In this document: positions 1-9,002 of the stretch, in pieces
How positions within the stretch are numbered: position 1 is the first letter of the stretch
Layout of the letters: every line of letters starts with the position of its first letter
From: Clostridia bacterium
Lineage (GTDB): Bacteria; Bacillota; Clostridia; Lachnospirales; Lachnospiraceae
Assembly (NCBI GenBank): GCA_910574835.1
Contig: CAJTDE010000001.1
Coordinates: 124,001-188,000 of the forward strand
Direction of reading: 5' to 3'
Length of the DNA: 64,000 nt
The notes under the pieces: generated by a model
The model's input: the letters and a program-made list of their open reading frames with translations, nothing else
What the model was told of the DNA's origin: nothing
Database searches by the model: none
Made by a program: the position numbers and the translations under genes

Positions 1-85
1 ATTAGGCAGGGAGGCTGTTTCGTTTTCCCTGGATAACCTTTTGGGATTCGGCGGGTTATCAGCCAATAAAGCCCCAAAGTCAGTA

Positions 86-132
86 AAAAGGTCTTACCAA
101 ATTGAAAAATATCAATTTGGCAGGACCTTTTC
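86..132. terminator. Bidirectional intrinsic terminator hairpin
   Basis: Two arms, about 86-105 and 112-131, pair as a roughly 20-bp stem with a six-base loop. The outer part is AAAAGGTC against GACCTTTT and the inner part is CCAAATTGA against TCAATTTGG. It is A-rich on the left and ends in TTTTCT on the right, so it could stop transcription from either side. It probably ends a gene lying left of the window. No credible gene was seen in 1-238. Confidence 0.6.
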
Positions 133-177
133 TAAACCGACAAGGACGTCTAACAGCAAAAATATAATTTTTCTCGC

Positions 178-206
178 TTTACGTCGTGTTTTTACGGAAA
201 TAATAC
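178..206 (+). promoter_or_regulatory. Possible sigma-A promoter of the XRE regulator gene
   Basis: TTTACG (178-183) and TAATAC (201-206) are separated by 17 bases, about 30 bases before the start codon at 239. The -35 box is only a moderate match, so the call is tentative. Confidence 0.35.
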
Positions 207-238
207 TGCTATTCTCAAGTTGAAAGGAGGCAACCAAA

Positions 239-925
239 ATGGATACAAAAAAGATAGGAAGATTTCTGAAAATGCTCCGCAAGGAAAAAAGATTGACCCA
301 GGAGCAGCTTGCGGAAATTCTTTCCGTATCGGGAAGAACCGTTTCCCGTTGGGAGACAGGAACGAATATGCCGGATTTAAGTATCCTGATTCAAATGGCA
401 GAGTTCTATGAGGTAGAAGTAAAGGAAATTTTAGACGGAGAAAGGAAAAGTGAGATTATGGAAAAAGAATTAAAAGAAACATTATCAAAAGTAGCAGACT
501 ACCATAAGCTGGAAAAGGAAAAAGCAGAAAAGGCCGGAAATTTAGCATTTAGTCTGACATTTGCCGTATGCGCGCTGACCATAGTAATTCAGCTGATTGT
601 TACAGGAGAATTAGCGGCTGTCCTTGGAGAAACAATAATTTTGCTTGCTGGCGGAGCCGTTTATATTGGTATCATGGTCTACAATGGGATTTGGGAGACA
701 GGTTCAAAAGTGAAAAGCACTCCCTTTACGGATATTATTATAAGCGGAGTGTGCGGCAGCATATTTTCCGCAGTATTGGCGTTTTACTATGCCAGACTGG
801 GGGCGGCAATGGAGCAGATCCTTCCTGCTGCGGCGAAATTCTTTATCGGCATTACCGTTATGAGCTTTGCCGTGCTGAGAATATTGGCAGGTTTCAGCCA
901 TAAGAAAAAAGAAAAAGAAGCATAA
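239..925 (+). CDS. XRE-family regulator with C-terminal membrane segments
   Basis: This 228-residue protein starts with a Cro/C1-type helix-turn-helix (residues about 5-60; LTQEQLAEILSVSGRTVSRW is the recognition region). A charged linker of about 30 residues follows (about 75-100). The rest is hydrophobic, with four likely membrane helices near residues 102-122, 127-147, 163-185 and 195-213. An HTH joined to a multi-helix tail suggests a membrane-tethered transcription factor that senses envelope or small-molecule signals; the ligand and targets cannot be read from sequence. An AAGGAGG site lies 8 bases before the ATG. A hairpin near 940-970 follows the gene. No partner gene sits on the same strand nearby. 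Confidence 0.85.
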   Translation: MDTKKIGRFLKMLRKEKRLTQEQLAEILSVSGRTVSRWETGTNMPDLSILIQMAEFYEVEVKEILDGERKSEIMEKELKETLSKVADYHKLEKEKAEKAGNLAFSLTFAVCALTIVIQLIVTGELAAVLGETIILLAGGAVYIGIMVYNGIWETGSKVKSTPFTDIIISGVCGSIFSAVLAFYYARLGAAMEQILPAAAKFFIGITVMSFAVLRILAGFSHKKKEKEA

Positions 926-931
926 TCCGCA

Positions 932-975
932 CATTTAAACGGAGGCAGCCATACTTTGCGGCAGCCTCCGAAGCT
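932..975. terminator. Hairpin between convergent genes
   Basis: CGGAGGC (940-946) pairs with GCCTCCG (964-970). It lies between the XRE gene and the convergent acetyltransferase gene and is followed on the right by a T-rich stretch. It probably terminates one or both genes. Confidence 0.45.
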
Positions 976-984
976 GCATTTTCT

Positions 985-1458
985 TTACAAATACTTCATC
1001 ATAATATATTCTTCATCATTCTCCCTTATAACCTTAAAACCAACCTTTAAATATAACTTTGCCGCATAATTAGCCTTTTGAACGGAGAGAGAAACGCGTT
1101 TATATTCATGTGATTTAAGCAGAGCAAGAATTTCATTCATCATAGCTGTTCCGATACCAAGGCCCCTATATTCTTCATAGAGGGAGATTGCCAAAGAAGG
1201 CGTTTCGTTATCTACATGCCCATAATCATCCATAATGCGGGTCCACACAGCTCCGACAATCCGCTTGTCAATCTCAGCCACTAACCCCAGATCCCCCTGT
1301 GATTCCCCAAAATTTTCAACATAAATCCGCAATTGGGGAGCCGCCGTAATCGTCCTGGGCGGAACCGCTGCGCCTTCAGGAACAAAAATTGCTTCATATA
1401 AAAAATCTTCCAATAACGGATATTCCTGTTTTTGTATTTCCCGTATCCTATATTCCAT
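985..1458 (-). CDS. GNAT-family N-acetyltransferase
   Basis: A 157-residue protein that would transfer an acetyl group from acetyl-CoA to an amine; the substrate is unknown. The fold is indicated by the central strand VAEIDKRIVGAVW, the acetyl-CoA-binding loop YRGLGIGTAMM (R/Q-x-x-G-x-G/A type) near residue 105, and the terminal pattern in which ANYAAKLYLKVGFK precedes the last strand. The ATG at 1458 is chosen because AGGGGGA sits just upstream; a TTG five codons earlier is also in frame but has no site. It stands alone between two terminators. Confidence 0.85.
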   Translation of the reverse strand: MEYRIREIQKQEYPLLEDFLYEAIFVPEGAAVPPRTITAAPQLRIYVENFGESQGDLGLVAEIDKRIVGAVWTRIMDDYGHVDNETPSLAISLYEEYRGLGIGTAMMNEILALLKSHEYKRVSLSVQKANYAAKLYLKVGFKVIRENDEEYIMMKYL

Positions 1459-1499
1459 AGCGTCCCCCTGCAACGGCTGTCAAAATTCCCGGCCAAATC

Positions 1500-1536
1500 T
1501 AAGAAAAGAGGCCTTGCCGTTAAGACAATGCCTCTT
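1500..1536 (-). terminator. Intrinsic terminator of the phosphorelay operon
   Basis: On the minus strand AAGAGGC (1536-1530) pairs with GCCTCTT (1512-1506) and is followed by TTCTT. The left arm overlaps the last codons of the receiver gene that ends at 1520. It marks the end of the leftward four-gene signalling operon. Confidence 0.65.
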
Positions 1537-1882
1537 CGAATACTTTAAGCAATTGCTCCTGATGAAACGGCTTATCCACAAACCCTTTTGCACCAATAGC
1601 CTTAGCCCGCTCAAACGTATCATCATAAGCCAGAGACGAGATCATAACAATCCTGGCCTCAGGATGCTCTTTCAGAATAATCTCGGAAGCGTCCAAACCA
1701 TCCATCCCCTGCATAATAATATCCATAGTCACCAGATCAGGCTTCACTTCATCATACCGGGCAATCGCATCCTCACCGCTTCGGCAGTAAGCCGCGATCT
1801 CATAGTCCGTGCCCTCCAGAACATCGCCAAGCTGAACCCGAACCAGCCGTGAATCATCAACCACCATAATTCGTTTGCTCAT
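1520..1882 (-). CDS. Stand-alone CheY-like response regulator
   Basis: A 120-residue receiver domain and nothing else. The acidic pocket is VVDD near residues 7-10, the phosphoacceptor Asp is in DLVTMDIIM (about residue 54), the Thr/Ser switch is in MISSLAYD, and the conserved Lys is in FVDKPF (about residue 104). With no output domain it probably acts by protein contact or as a phosphate sink. It starts three bases after the CheX-like gene and uses a GGGAG site inside that gene's end. It is last in an operon with a hybrid kinase, another single-domain receiver and a CheX-like protein, so phosphorelay through shared receivers is likely. Confidence 0.88.
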   Translation of the reverse strand: MSKRIMVVDDSRLVRVQLGDVLEGTDYEIAAYCRSGEDAIARYDEVKPDLVTMDIIMQGMDGLDASEIILKEHPEARIVMISSLAYDDTFERAKAIGAKGFVDKPFHQEQLLKVFEEALS

Positions 1883-1885
1883 TTT

Positions 1886-2389
1886 CTACACTCCCTTCTC
1901 TTGGCCTTCGCCTGAGACAGCCCCGTCCTCCCCGGAACAGGGTACATGGTGAATCAACTGTGCGCCTCCGCAGTACTCATCGCAATACGTAAGAACAAAC
2001 TGTATCTCACGTCCCTCCGGTTCATAGCGCCCGTGATAAAACGTCGGCGGGCCAAAATGGGCCGGAACCTGTGTGGCCCGAAACATTGCCCCTGCTATTC
2101 TTCCGCAGAGCACGTTGAAATATTCTTTGCTGAACTCTTCAAGATCCTCAGGACTAACGGATTCCTCGTGAAAGGAATTGCATGCCATGCGGTACAATAG
2201 TCCGGTATCGGCACAGAGAGTCAGGCTGGTGCGAAACCCCTTGTCAAACGTGACCTGAACCGTACAAAGGTCTTCCCCGGGCGACTGCTCCCTCTGACGC
2301 AGACGCACGCCTGCGGTGCGCTCTGTCACATCTTGAACTGCCTGATCCAGTATTTGTGCAAGCTCCTCCTTCGCCAAAGCAGTATTCAT
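1886..2389 (-). CDS. CheX/CheC-like chemotaxis phosphatase-family protein
   Basis: A 167-residue protein whose middle (about 90-125) contains EEFSKEYFNVLCGRIAGAMF, matching the E-x-x-N-x-x-x-G helix that in CheX/CheC proteins removes the phosphoryl group from CheY-type receivers. The usual Glu and Asn both appear to be present. No flagellar or receptor gene is nearby, so the likely partners are the two single-domain receivers encoded on either side. The C-terminal 20 residues are Gly/Glu-rich and look unstructured. The ATG at 2389 is 17 bases after the preceding gene. Assignment rests on one motif and context, so a divergent CheX relative with another role remains possible. Confidence 0.65.
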   Translation of the reverse strand: MNTALAKEELAQILDQAVQDVTERTAGVRLRQREQSPGEDLCTVQVTFDKGFRTSLTLCADTGLLYRMACNSFHEESVSPEDLEEFSKEYFNVLCGRIAGAMFRATQVPAHFGPPTFYHGRYEPEGREIQFVLTYCDEYCGGAQLIHHVPCSGEDGAVSGEGQEKGV

Positions 2390-2406
2390 CTTGTAATCCC
2401 CTCTCT

Positions 2407-2823
2407 TTAATATAATTCCGTATCCGTTCGGCTTTCCGGATCAAAAACCATGCGGATTCGTTTCAGCAGATCATCGGAGCTAAACGGTTTGAGTATATAA
2501 TCACAGATTCCCAATTTAAAGCTTGCAAGGACCGACTCCTTATCCTCCACACCGGTAAGCATAATCACCGGTATGTCCGCCCGGCCTTCCATATTGCGTA
2601 TATCCCGGAGTGTATCAATGCCGTTTTTGGGCGTCATCTGAATATCCAGCAGAATCAGATCCGGCTTTTCCTGTCCCAGATATTTCAAGGCCCGCGCACC
2701 GGAATTGACCGTGATTACATCAAAATCATTTCGCAGGATATCCGAAATTCTGGTTAAGATAATGGCTGTATCGTCCACTGCTAAAATGCGCTTTCTTGAA
2801 GTTCCCCTCTCTGTTTCACTCAT
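2407..2823 (-). CDS. Stand-alone response regulator (receiver domain)
   Basis: A 138-residue receiver domain: acidic pair in LAVDDTAI near residue 19, phosphoacceptor Asp in DLILLDIQM (about residue 63), Thr in IMLTGVED and Lys in YILKPFSSDDL (about residue 115). There is no DNA-binding or enzymatic output. The ATG at 2823 is chosen because AGGAGG lies 11 bases upstream; the frame stays open farther upstream and includes a GTG at 2856, but that falls inside the dispersed repeat at 2846-2880 and lacks a site. It lies between the hybrid kinase and the CheX-like gene in one leftward operon. Confidence 0.88.
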   Translation of the reverse strand: MSETERGTSRKRILAVDDTAIILTRISDILRNDFDVITVNSGARALKYLGQEKPDLILLDIQMTPKNGIDTLRDIRNMEGRADIPVIMLTGVEDKESVLASFKLGICDYILKPFSSDDLLKRIRMVFDPESRTDTELY

Positions 2824-2845
2824 TTTTGTTCTTCCTCCTATCTCT

Positions 2846-2880
2846 AGTCGCTGCACGACGGCACTAAAGGGTAAAGTTGC
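2846..2880 (-). repeat. Dispersed intra-operon repeat, copy A
   Basis: Read on the minus strand this is the 35-base element whose core is CCCTTTAGTGCCGTCG followed by TGCAGCGACT. It begins directly after the kinase stop codon (2881-2883) and ends six bases before the AGGAGG site of the receiver gene. Relatives lie at 24949, 25067 and 26087. The hairpin GTCGT-GCA-GCGAC has a C-to-T change relative to the other copies that still allows a G-U pair in RNA. Confidence 0.85.
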
Positions 2881-5724
2881 TTAGCCGCACTTTTCAAGTA
2901 TTTCCAGAAGCCGGCCTAACAGCTCTTCCGCATTGTCATCCTCATATAACCGCAGCTGCTCCCGTATCTGCCGCAGGTACTCCTCCGTGTCCTTCGGCAG
3001 TTCATGAAGCAGCAATGTCTCCACTCTGTCAGCGCACTCCTGAGAACGAAAATGCTTCAGCTCTTCTAAAGCGGCTGCCGTCTGCGCCCTCAATTCCTGT
3101 ATGTCCGGGCAGGGAAGCTTTTCCTTCTTTGAGTGTTCCTCTTTGCGCCATTCCAGAAACTGCCCGATATGAGCCAGAAGAGTTTCATATTCCGCCAGCA
3201 AAAGAGGAAACTTCTCAGTGATTAATTCCCGGTCCCCCTGTGCGGCGGCATTTTCCTGCTCACGGGCCATAGCGGAGACCTCCATAGCGCCGATATTGGC
3301 CGATGCGCTCTTTAGTCCGTGGACCTCTATCTGATAACGCAGCATATCCGAATCCACAAGCTCGCGCAGAAGCTCCGTCTTGCGTTTGCCGTCTATGCAG
3401 TAAAGCTCCAGAAGATCGGCAAAGCCTTCGTTGTCGCCGGAGTAATATTGCATTGCGGCCTTCATGTCAATCCCATCGATCTGAAATGCCGTCGGATCAA
3501 GGGGTTTGACTTCCTCCTCGATTCCGTCCGTCTGCCTGTATTTTTCAGGAACCCACCGCAGCAGGGTATTGTTCAGTTCTCTTCGGTCAAGGGGCTTGGC
3601 AATAAAATCCTGGAAGCCGCATGCCAGGAAATGTTCCCGCATACCTTCCATAGCATTAGCAGTCAGAGCGATCATAACAGGAGTGGTCCCGTTTTCCCCG
3701 CAGTCTCTTCGAATGATCTCCGCCGCCTCGATACCGTCCATACCGGGCATCATATGATCCATAAAAATAATATCAAACCGAACATCACGCACCAGATCCA
3801 CAGCCTCCGGTCCGCTTGCGGCCTCGGTGAGATCAAAGGCATAATTTTTCAGAAAGCCTCTTGCCACCTTGCGGTTAATGACATTATCATCCACAATAAG
3901 AACCTTCACACCGGGAGCCGTAAAGCTGTCCGTAATTTTCTGCTCCTCCTGGGGAAGCTCCGGCATCTGTGAAACCGGGGAGGCGTCTACGATTTTCTGA
4001 GGGATCATAATCGTAACGGTCGTCCCTTTGCCATAGGTACTTTCTACCTCAATGGTGCCCTCCATCAGTTCCACAAGATACTTCACAATGGCAAGCCCCA
4101 GTCCGGTGCCCTCCGCATTTCGGTTCCGCTTGGAGTCCACCTGCCGGAAATCCTCGAAAATCTTGCCGAGATCCTCCTCCCGGATGCCGCAGCCGGTATC
4201 CTCCACATAGAAAATAAGCATCTCTTCGTCCGCGGTCCTTCCGGGTTTTCCGGTAATATATGCGCGCACATATCCTTTGTTCGTAAACTTGACGGCGTTG
4301 CTGAGAATATTGATTAAAATCTGTTTGATTCTGCCGTCGTCGCCGTTGTAGCGGCAGGGAATCGTTTTGTCGCACTCGTATTTGAGGATCAAGCCCCGCT
4401 GGGAAGCGGCCATATCCATCATGCCCATGATCTCGTCGGTCAAAACCTTTATGTAGTAATCCACATACACCAGTTCCATTTTGCCGGCCTCAACCTTGGA
4501 GAGATCCAAAATATCATTGATGATTGCCAGCAGGTTTTTAGCCGCGGACTGCACATCCTTAGCATGAGCATAGATCTCGGTATCTCCGCATTCCTCCATT
4601 ATAATATCATTCAGTCCGATAATGGCGTTCATGGGCGTCCGTATTTCATGGGACATATTGGCAAGAAATTCACTTTTTGCAATGCTGGCCTTCTCCGCCT
4701 GACGCCGGACACGCTTGATCTCATTGATATAGGCTTTTATATCGGTCATATCCAGAATCAAAATAACGCAGCCCTGTATCTTGCCGTTTTCATCTATAAT
4801 ATGCTTGCTGTGGCTTTCGTAGTGCTGCTCATTGATGGAAAAGCTCTGGGGAATGTCCTCGTTGAGCATCTCTTCCCGAAATCCCTCTACGACACGGATA
4901 TTTTCCCCCAGCTTATGGAAGGGCAGATGGGTAAAGATATTGGCCGCAGCTCTGTTATAGCTGACAAGCCGGTCGTGGTCGTCCAGCGCAATGACGCCGT
5001 CGCCCAGACTTTCCAGCACCTTTTCCGCTGCCAGATGACGGAAGTCATAATTACGGCGGCTCCAAACCACAATGACCACCAGGGACATTGAGATAGCCAG
5101 TGTTACCGGCGTGAGATCGAATACCACCACCAATTTAAACACATAAGCTATCAGCATAATGACAGGCAGGGTAGAGATTCCCAGTATGGTCCAATATTGA
5201 TGGTTGACCTGCCGATCCGAACGCTCGCGGATAGCCTTCACCAGTGTATAGATGCAGAGGGTATAAGGAATGATAATACGGCTGAACAGAAAAAATACAT
5301 ACAGCGGGCCGTAAGTGATGCTGACATGATAAAATCCATTGGCATCCGCTAACCACTGAACATCCTGGTAGAAAAGACCGTTCCAGTTAAAAAAGACCGA
5401 GGGCAGAGTAAAAAAGCTGACGGCTCCCACCGCTCTTAAAAATGTTTTCGGCGGCGCAATATAACAATAGATGTAGATAAACCAACAATAACACAGCGGC
5501 ACAAAGGTGGAGCCTACGTTTTCCACAGTCACCGCTGTTACGGCGGCCTCCACCGTAGGAGCGGTCAGCTCCAGCAGATAGCCGATGTTCTGGACCATCG
5601 TTCCGCACATAATGAGGATCAGCAGCTTCTGCTCTTTGGCGCCTTCTCCGTTGAGCAGAAGAAGCAGTGCGATAATCGTCAGGCATATACCGAAACATTC
5701 CAATAGAATAACGAAATTTACCAT
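2881..5724 (-). CDS. Hybrid sensor histidine kinase (7TM-PAS-HisKA-HATPase-REC-HPt)
   Basis: A 947-residue membrane kinase. About seven hydrophobic helices fill residues 1-225 (7TM-type sensor), followed by a PAS region (about 235-335), a HisKA domain with phospho-His in SHEIRTPMNAI (His about 359), an HATPase with DTGCG (about 509) and GTGLG (about 539), a receiver with Asp in FMDHMMPGMDG (about 656) and a C-terminal HPt domain with HGLKSAS (His about 802). All four phosphorelay stations are therefore present. It heads a leftward operon with two lone receivers and a CheX-like protein. The start at 5724 has GGAAGG four bases upstream; the frame is open to an ATG at 5820, which has no ribosome site. 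The signal sensed is unknown. Confidence 0.9.
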   Translation of the reverse strand: MVNFVILLECFGICLTIIALLLLLNGEGAKEQKLLILIMCGTMVQNIGYLLELTAPTVEAAVTAVTVENVGSTFVPLCYCWFIYIYCYIAPPKTFLRAVGAVSFFTLPSVFFNWNGLFYQDVQWLADANGFYHVSITYGPLYVFFLFSRIIIPYTLCIYTLVKAIRERSDRQVNHQYWTILGISTLPVIMLIAYVFKLVVVFDLTPVTLAISMSLVVIVVWSRRNYDFRHLAAEKVLESLGDGVIALDDHDRLVSYNRAAANIFTHLPFHKLGENIRVVEGFREEMLNEDIPQSFSINEQHYESHSKHIIDENGKIQGCVILILDMTDIKAYINEIKRVRRQAEKASIAKSEFLANMSHEIRTPMNAIIGLNDIIMEECGDTEIYAHAKDVQSAAKNLLAIINDILDLSKVEAGKMELVYVDYYIKVLTDEIMGMMDMAASQRGLILKYECDKTIPCRYNGDDGRIKQILINILSNAVKFTNKGYVRAYITGKPGRTADEEMLIFYVEDTGCGIREEDLGKIFEDFRQVDSKRNRNAEGTGLGLAIVKYLVELMEGTIEVESTYGKGTTVTIMIPQKIVDASPVSQMPELPQEEQKITDSFTAPGVKVLIVDDNVINRKVARGFLKNYAFDLTEAASGPEAVDLVRDVRFDIIFMDHMMPGMDGIEAAEIIRRDCGENGTTPVMIALTANAMEGMREHFLACGFQDFIAKPLDRRELNNTLLRWVPEKYRQTDGIEEEVKPLDPTAFQIDGIDMKAAMQYYSGDNEGFADLLELYCIDGKRKTELLRELVDSDMLRYQIEVHGLKSASANIGAMEVSAMAREQENAAAQGDRELITEKFPLLLAEYETLLAHIGQFLEWRKEEHSKKEKLPCPDIQELRAQTAAALEELKHFRSQECADRVETLLLHELPKDTEEYLRQIREQLRLYEDDNAEELLGRLLEILEKCG

Positions 5725-5830
5725 ATTACCTTCCCGCGCGTCTGCGGCTTTATCGGCCGACATAATGGCTTTTTTATTTATTTCCATTGGCAGCGGCCGA
5801 ATGCCCGAATCCCATGACATACGGCAGATA

Positions 5831-5884
5831 CCGCAGGATATATGACGCTAAAAATACAATATTACAATTTTCCTGCGGTGTCAA
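5831..5884 (-). promoter_or_regulatory. Promoter of the phosphorelay operon with flanking inverted repeat
   Basis: On the minus strand TTGACA (5884-5879) and TATTGT (5861-5856) are separated by 17 bases, a good sigma-A promoter pointing at the kinase gene. An inverted repeat, CCGCAGGA (5831-5838) and TCCTGCGG (5871-5878), brackets the -10 box and could be an operator or a hairpin in the leader. Confidence 0.65.
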
Positions 5885-5942
5885 GAAATAGTGTAATAAC
5901 AGAAAACAGGCTTAAACCAGTTGATTTTTCCGGTAGGAAGGG

Positions 5943-6161
5943 ATGAACGCCGCAGAGAAGCTTCTGGATGTATCGCATCTGATGAAGGGAGGCGTACATG
6001 AAAAAATAATTATTAACAAAATCGGCCTAAAGCCCCTTATGCTTGGAAGTATCCTCTGCTTTTTTCTCATCGCCCTTTCCCGTTTCTTTGTTATGGGGCT
6101 TCCGATTTTATTGGCGGTGATCGGCGCTTTTGCATACGGATCTATAAAATGTAAAATATAG
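5943..6161 (+). CDS. Small hydrophobic protein of unknown function
   Basis: A 72-residue ORF with a charged N-terminal third and one or two membrane helices (about residues 33-49 and 50-67). It resembles no family I recognise. GGAAGGG lies directly before the ATG, closer than is ideal, and a second GGGAGG at 5988-5993 leads into a three-codon reading frame, so translation of this region is doubtful. It lies between the kinase promoter and glgC. It may be a real small membrane protein, a relic, or chance. Confidence 0.35.
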   Translation: MNAAEKLLDVSHLMKGGVHEKIIINKIGLKPLMLGSILCFFLIALSRFFVMGLPILLAVIGAFAYGSIKCKI

Positions 6162-6244
6162 ACAAAAAGAGGTTCCGCAAATGCCGAAAAGTTTATTTTT
6201 TGGATAGAAAAAAGCTTTTAAAGCATATTTCTTTTGATAAACTA

Positions 6245-6293
6245 TACCAAATTTTGCCGTTTTGTAGTATAATCTCAAAAGAGAGTACTCTCT
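6245..6293 (+). promoter_or_regulatory. Promoter region of glgC with 14-bp palindrome
   Basis: A perfect TATAAT lies at 6268-6273 with no good -35 box at 16-18 bases. The perfect palindrome AGAGAGTACTCTCT occupies 6280-6293, just where transcription would begin. A weak -35 with an operator over the start point suggests regulated expression. The regulator is not identifiable here. Confidence 0.5.
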
Positions 6294-6318
6294 GAAACAG
6301 AAAAAGGGGGAAATTTTT

Positions 6319-7524
6319 ATGGCAAAAGAAATGATTGCAATGCTCCTTGCCGGCGGCCAGGGCTCACGCCTGTATGCTCTGACAGAGAAGCTTGCAAAAC
6401 CTGCGGTTCCTTTTGGCGGAAAATACCGCATCATCGACTTTCCACTGTCCAACTGTGTTAATTCGGGAATAGACACGGTGGGCATCTTAACCCAGTATCA
6501 GCCTTTGGTACTGAATGAGTACATCGGCAACGGACAGCCCTGGGATCTGGACCGTCTCCACGGAGGCGTCCATGTGCTTCCGCCTTATCAGAAGTCCAGT
6601 GGTTCCGACTGGTACAAGGGAACGGCAAACGCGATCTACCAGAATATTTCATTTATTGAGCGGTATGATCCCAAGTATGTCATTATCCTTTCCGGCGACC
6701 AGATCTGCAAGCAGGACTACAGCGATTTCCTGCGGTTCCATAAGGAAAAGGATGCGGAGTTCAGCGTGGCGGTTATGGAAGTTCCCTGGGAGGAGGCTTC
6801 CCGTTTCGGCCTGATGGTGGCGGACGAGGATGATAAGATTACGGAATTTCAGGAGAAGCCGAAGAATCCCAAGTCTAATCTGGCTTCTATGGGCATCTAT
6901 ATCTTCAACTGGGATATTCTGCGCAAATATCTGGAGGAGGATGAAGCCAATCCGGAATCCGAAAATGATTTTGGAAATAATATCATTCCCAATCTGCTTC
7001 GCGACGGCCGCAGAATGTATGCGTATCATTTCAGCGGCTACTGGAAGGATGTGGGAACCATTTCTTCCCTCTGGGAAGCCAATATGGAGGTACTGGACCC
7101 GGAGCACAGCGGTATCAACCTTTTTGATTCCGATTGGAAGATCTACAGCCGCAACAGCGGTATGACCGGCCACAAGATCTGTCCGGGCGCTGAGGTGGAA
7201 AATGCCATGATTACGGACGGCTGCCGGATCAAGGGTACGGTGAAGCACTCCATCCTCTTCGCCGGTGTCAAGGTAGAGGAAGGGGCGATTGTGGAGGATG
7301 CGGTTGTGATGGGCGGAACCCTCATTAAGTCGGGCGCCGTTGTAAAGCACTGCATTGTAGCTGAAAATGTAACCATCGGTGAAAATGCCGTTGTAGGCGC
7401 TATGCCTTCCGGCGATGAGAGCGGCGTTGCTACGATTGGTGCAGGCGTTACCGTGGGGGACGGGGCCAAGGTTGGTCCAAAAGCTATGGTAAGTAAAAAT
7501 GTGGAAGGCGGTGAAGAGGTATGA
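6319..7524 (+). CDS. glgC: Glucose-1-phosphate adenylyltransferase, catalytic subunit
   Basis: This 401-residue enzyme makes ADP-glucose and pyrophosphate from ATP and glucose-1-phosphate, the committed step of bacterial glycogen synthesis. The nucleotidyltransferase signature [20 protein letters not shown] is intact at residues 10-29, the active-site region [10 protein letters not shown] lies near residue 128 and the glucose-1-phosphate loop [10 protein letters not shown] near residue 178. The last 110 residues form hexapeptide repeats of a left-handed beta-helix. Its stop overlaps the glgD start (ATGA), so the two subunits are translationally coupled. GGGGGAAA precedes the ATG. Confidence 0.96.
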   Translation: MAKEMIAMLLAGGQGSRLYALTEKLAKPAVPFGGKYRIIDFPLSNCVNSGIDTVGILTQYQPLVLNEYIGNGQPWDLDRLHGGVHVLPPYQKSSGSDWYKGTANAIYQNISFIERYDPKYVIILSGDQICKQDYSDFLRFHKEKDAEFSVAVMEVPWEEASRFGLMVADEDDKITEFQEKPKNPKSNLASMGIYIFNWDILRKYLEEDEANPESENDFGNNIIPNLLRDGRRMYAYHFSGYWKDVGTISSLWEANMEVLDPEHSGINLFDSDWKIYSRNSGMTGHKICPGAEVENAMITDGCRIKGTVKHSILFAGVKVEEGAIVEDAVVMGGTLIKSGAVVKHCIVAENVTIGENAVVGAMPSGDESGVATIGAGVTVGDGAKVGPKAMVSKNVEGGEEV

Positions 7525-8663
7525 TGAATGCAAATAAAAGTGCTCTCGGCATTATTTTCCCAAACAGTCACGACGCGCTCGTTCCGGAGCTGGTGAATGT
7601 GCGGCTGATGGCTTCCATTCCCTTTGCCAGCCGTTACCGTCTGATTGATTTTATTTTGTCCAGTATGACAAACTGCGGCATCAACAATGTTTCGCTGATG
7701 GTGCGGAATAATTATCACTCTCTGATGGACCATTTGGGGTCGGGACGTGAGTGGGATCTGGTGCGGAAAAACGGCGGTCTGACGATTTTCCCTCCCTTTG
7801 CGGACAAGACCAACAAGCCCTTTGTGGGACGTGTGGGCGCTCTGGCCGGTATTCTGGAATTTTTGCAGGATCAGAAGGAAGAGTATGTGGTTTTGGCGGA
7901 TACGAATGTTGTGGTGAATTTTGACTTCAAAGCACTGATTGACGCGCATATTTCCACCGGGGCTGACGTCACGATGGCCTACAATGAGCAGGAGATACCG
8001 GAGAGTGTTCTGGAGACCACTTCCAATGATAAGGGATTTTACTATACCTTTGCTCTTCAGGATGGCCGGATTACCAAGATGTATGTAAATTCCAAGGCAA
8101 AGGGCATACAGAATTTTGCTATGGGGATTATGCTGATTCGGCGGGAGCTGCTGATTGATTTGGTCAATACGGCTTATGTCCGGGGAGAGGTATATCTGGA
8201 GCGTGATGTGCTGCTGCATCAGCTTGATCGGCTGAATGTTCAGGGGTATAAGTATGACGGTTATGTGGCGCGTATTTTCGATATGAAGAGCTACTTTGAT
8301 GAGAATATGAAGCTTTTGGATGATTACAACCTGGATGCATTGTTCTCGGAGGCGCCTGTTTATACAAAGATTCGTGACGACAATCCTTCTCGTTACATTG
8401 CGGGAGCCAAGGTAGAGAATATCATGGTTGCGGACGGCTGTATTATCGAAGGTGAAGTGGAGAACAGCGTATTGTTCCGCGGTGTTAAGATTGCCAAGGG
8501 TGCGAAGGTGAAGAACTGTGTTCTGATGCAGGGCACTGTGGTGGAAGCCGGCGCGGATGTGGAGTATGTGATCGCGGACAAGGACGTGACGGTGAGCGCG
8601 GGGAAAGAGCTGAAGGGGACGGATACGTTTCCTGTTTATATCGGGAAGAAGCAGAAGGTGTAG
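7521..8663 (+). CDS. glgD: GlgD, non-catalytic glucose-1-phosphate adenylyltransferase subunit
   Basis: A 380-residue paralogue of GlgC. The N-terminal nucleotide-binding signature is degenerate: where GlgC has a Gly-rich G-G-x-G-x-R-L loop, this protein reads [15 protein letters not shown]. The fold is otherwise conserved ([21 protein letters not shown]-terminal hexapeptide repeats such as [19 protein letters not shown]). This is the usual state of Firmicute GlgD, which associates with GlgC and modulates it. The start overlaps the glgC stop by four bases. A hairpin near 8781-8809 follows. Confidence 0.95.
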   Translation: MMNANKSALGIIFPNSHDALVPELVNVRLMASIPFASRYRLIDFILSSMTNCGINNVSLMVRNNYHSLMDHLGSGREWDLVRKNGGLTIFPPFADKTNKPFVGRVGALAGILEFLQDQKEEYVVLADTNVVVNFDFKALIDAHISTGADVTMAYNEQEIPESVLETTSNDKGFYYTFALQDGRITKMYVNSKAKGIQNFAMGIMLIRRELLIDLVNTAYVRGEVYLERDVLLHQLDRLNVQGYKYDGYVARIFDMKSYFDENMKLLDDYNLDALFSEAPVYTKIRDDNPSRYIAGAKVENIMVADGCIIEGEVENSVLFRGVKIAKGAKVKNCVLMQGTVVEAGADVEYVIADKDVTVSAGKELKGTDTFPVYIGKKQKV

Positions 8664-9002
8664 CAGGGAAGCGGAAGCTATATCCGGCCGGTATTCGGGA
8701 TGCGTGCGGATGTATTTGAATGCATGGCGGGATCGGTGAGACGGGCTGCGGACTTTCGGTGTATATAATGTGTGGAAATAGAGGTGTTGGGCCTGGTGCC
8801 TGATGCCTCTTTTTGAATATATCTTACCGGACGAAGTCTTCCGCACCGCATAAAATGGCAAAAGGGGATATTAAATCTTGGTATTCATGAAGTTCTGCTA
8901 AAAAATGAAAGAATTTAATGATTCTGCTTGATTTTCCAAAGAAAAAGGTGTATTATAATTAAAAATGGAAGAATATGAAAGAAATAAAAAAGGGGTGAAG
9001 GA
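8664..9002 (+). promoter_or_regulatory. Gene-free stretch with terminator and promoter
   Basis: These 339 bases hold a GC-rich tail after glgD, a terminator hairpin (GAGG at 8781, CCTC at 8806-8809, then TTTTT), a motif TATTCATGAAG at 8882-8892 that recurs at 10612-10622, and a promoter TTGATT (8928-8933) with TATTAT (8951-8956) at 17 bases; the overlapping TATAAT at 8954 gives 20. The promoter drives the gene at 9003. Confidence 0.55.

Noticed and set aside
41-223. Small ORF at the left edge
   Set aside because: It runs through the terminator hairpin at 86-132 and has no ribosome site or recognisable sequence.
7143-8861. Long minus-strand reading frame opposite glgD (572 codons)
   Set aside because: It lies antisense to the well-supported glgC/glgD pair, is rich in His, Arg and Ile and shows no domain; it is a codon-bias shadow.
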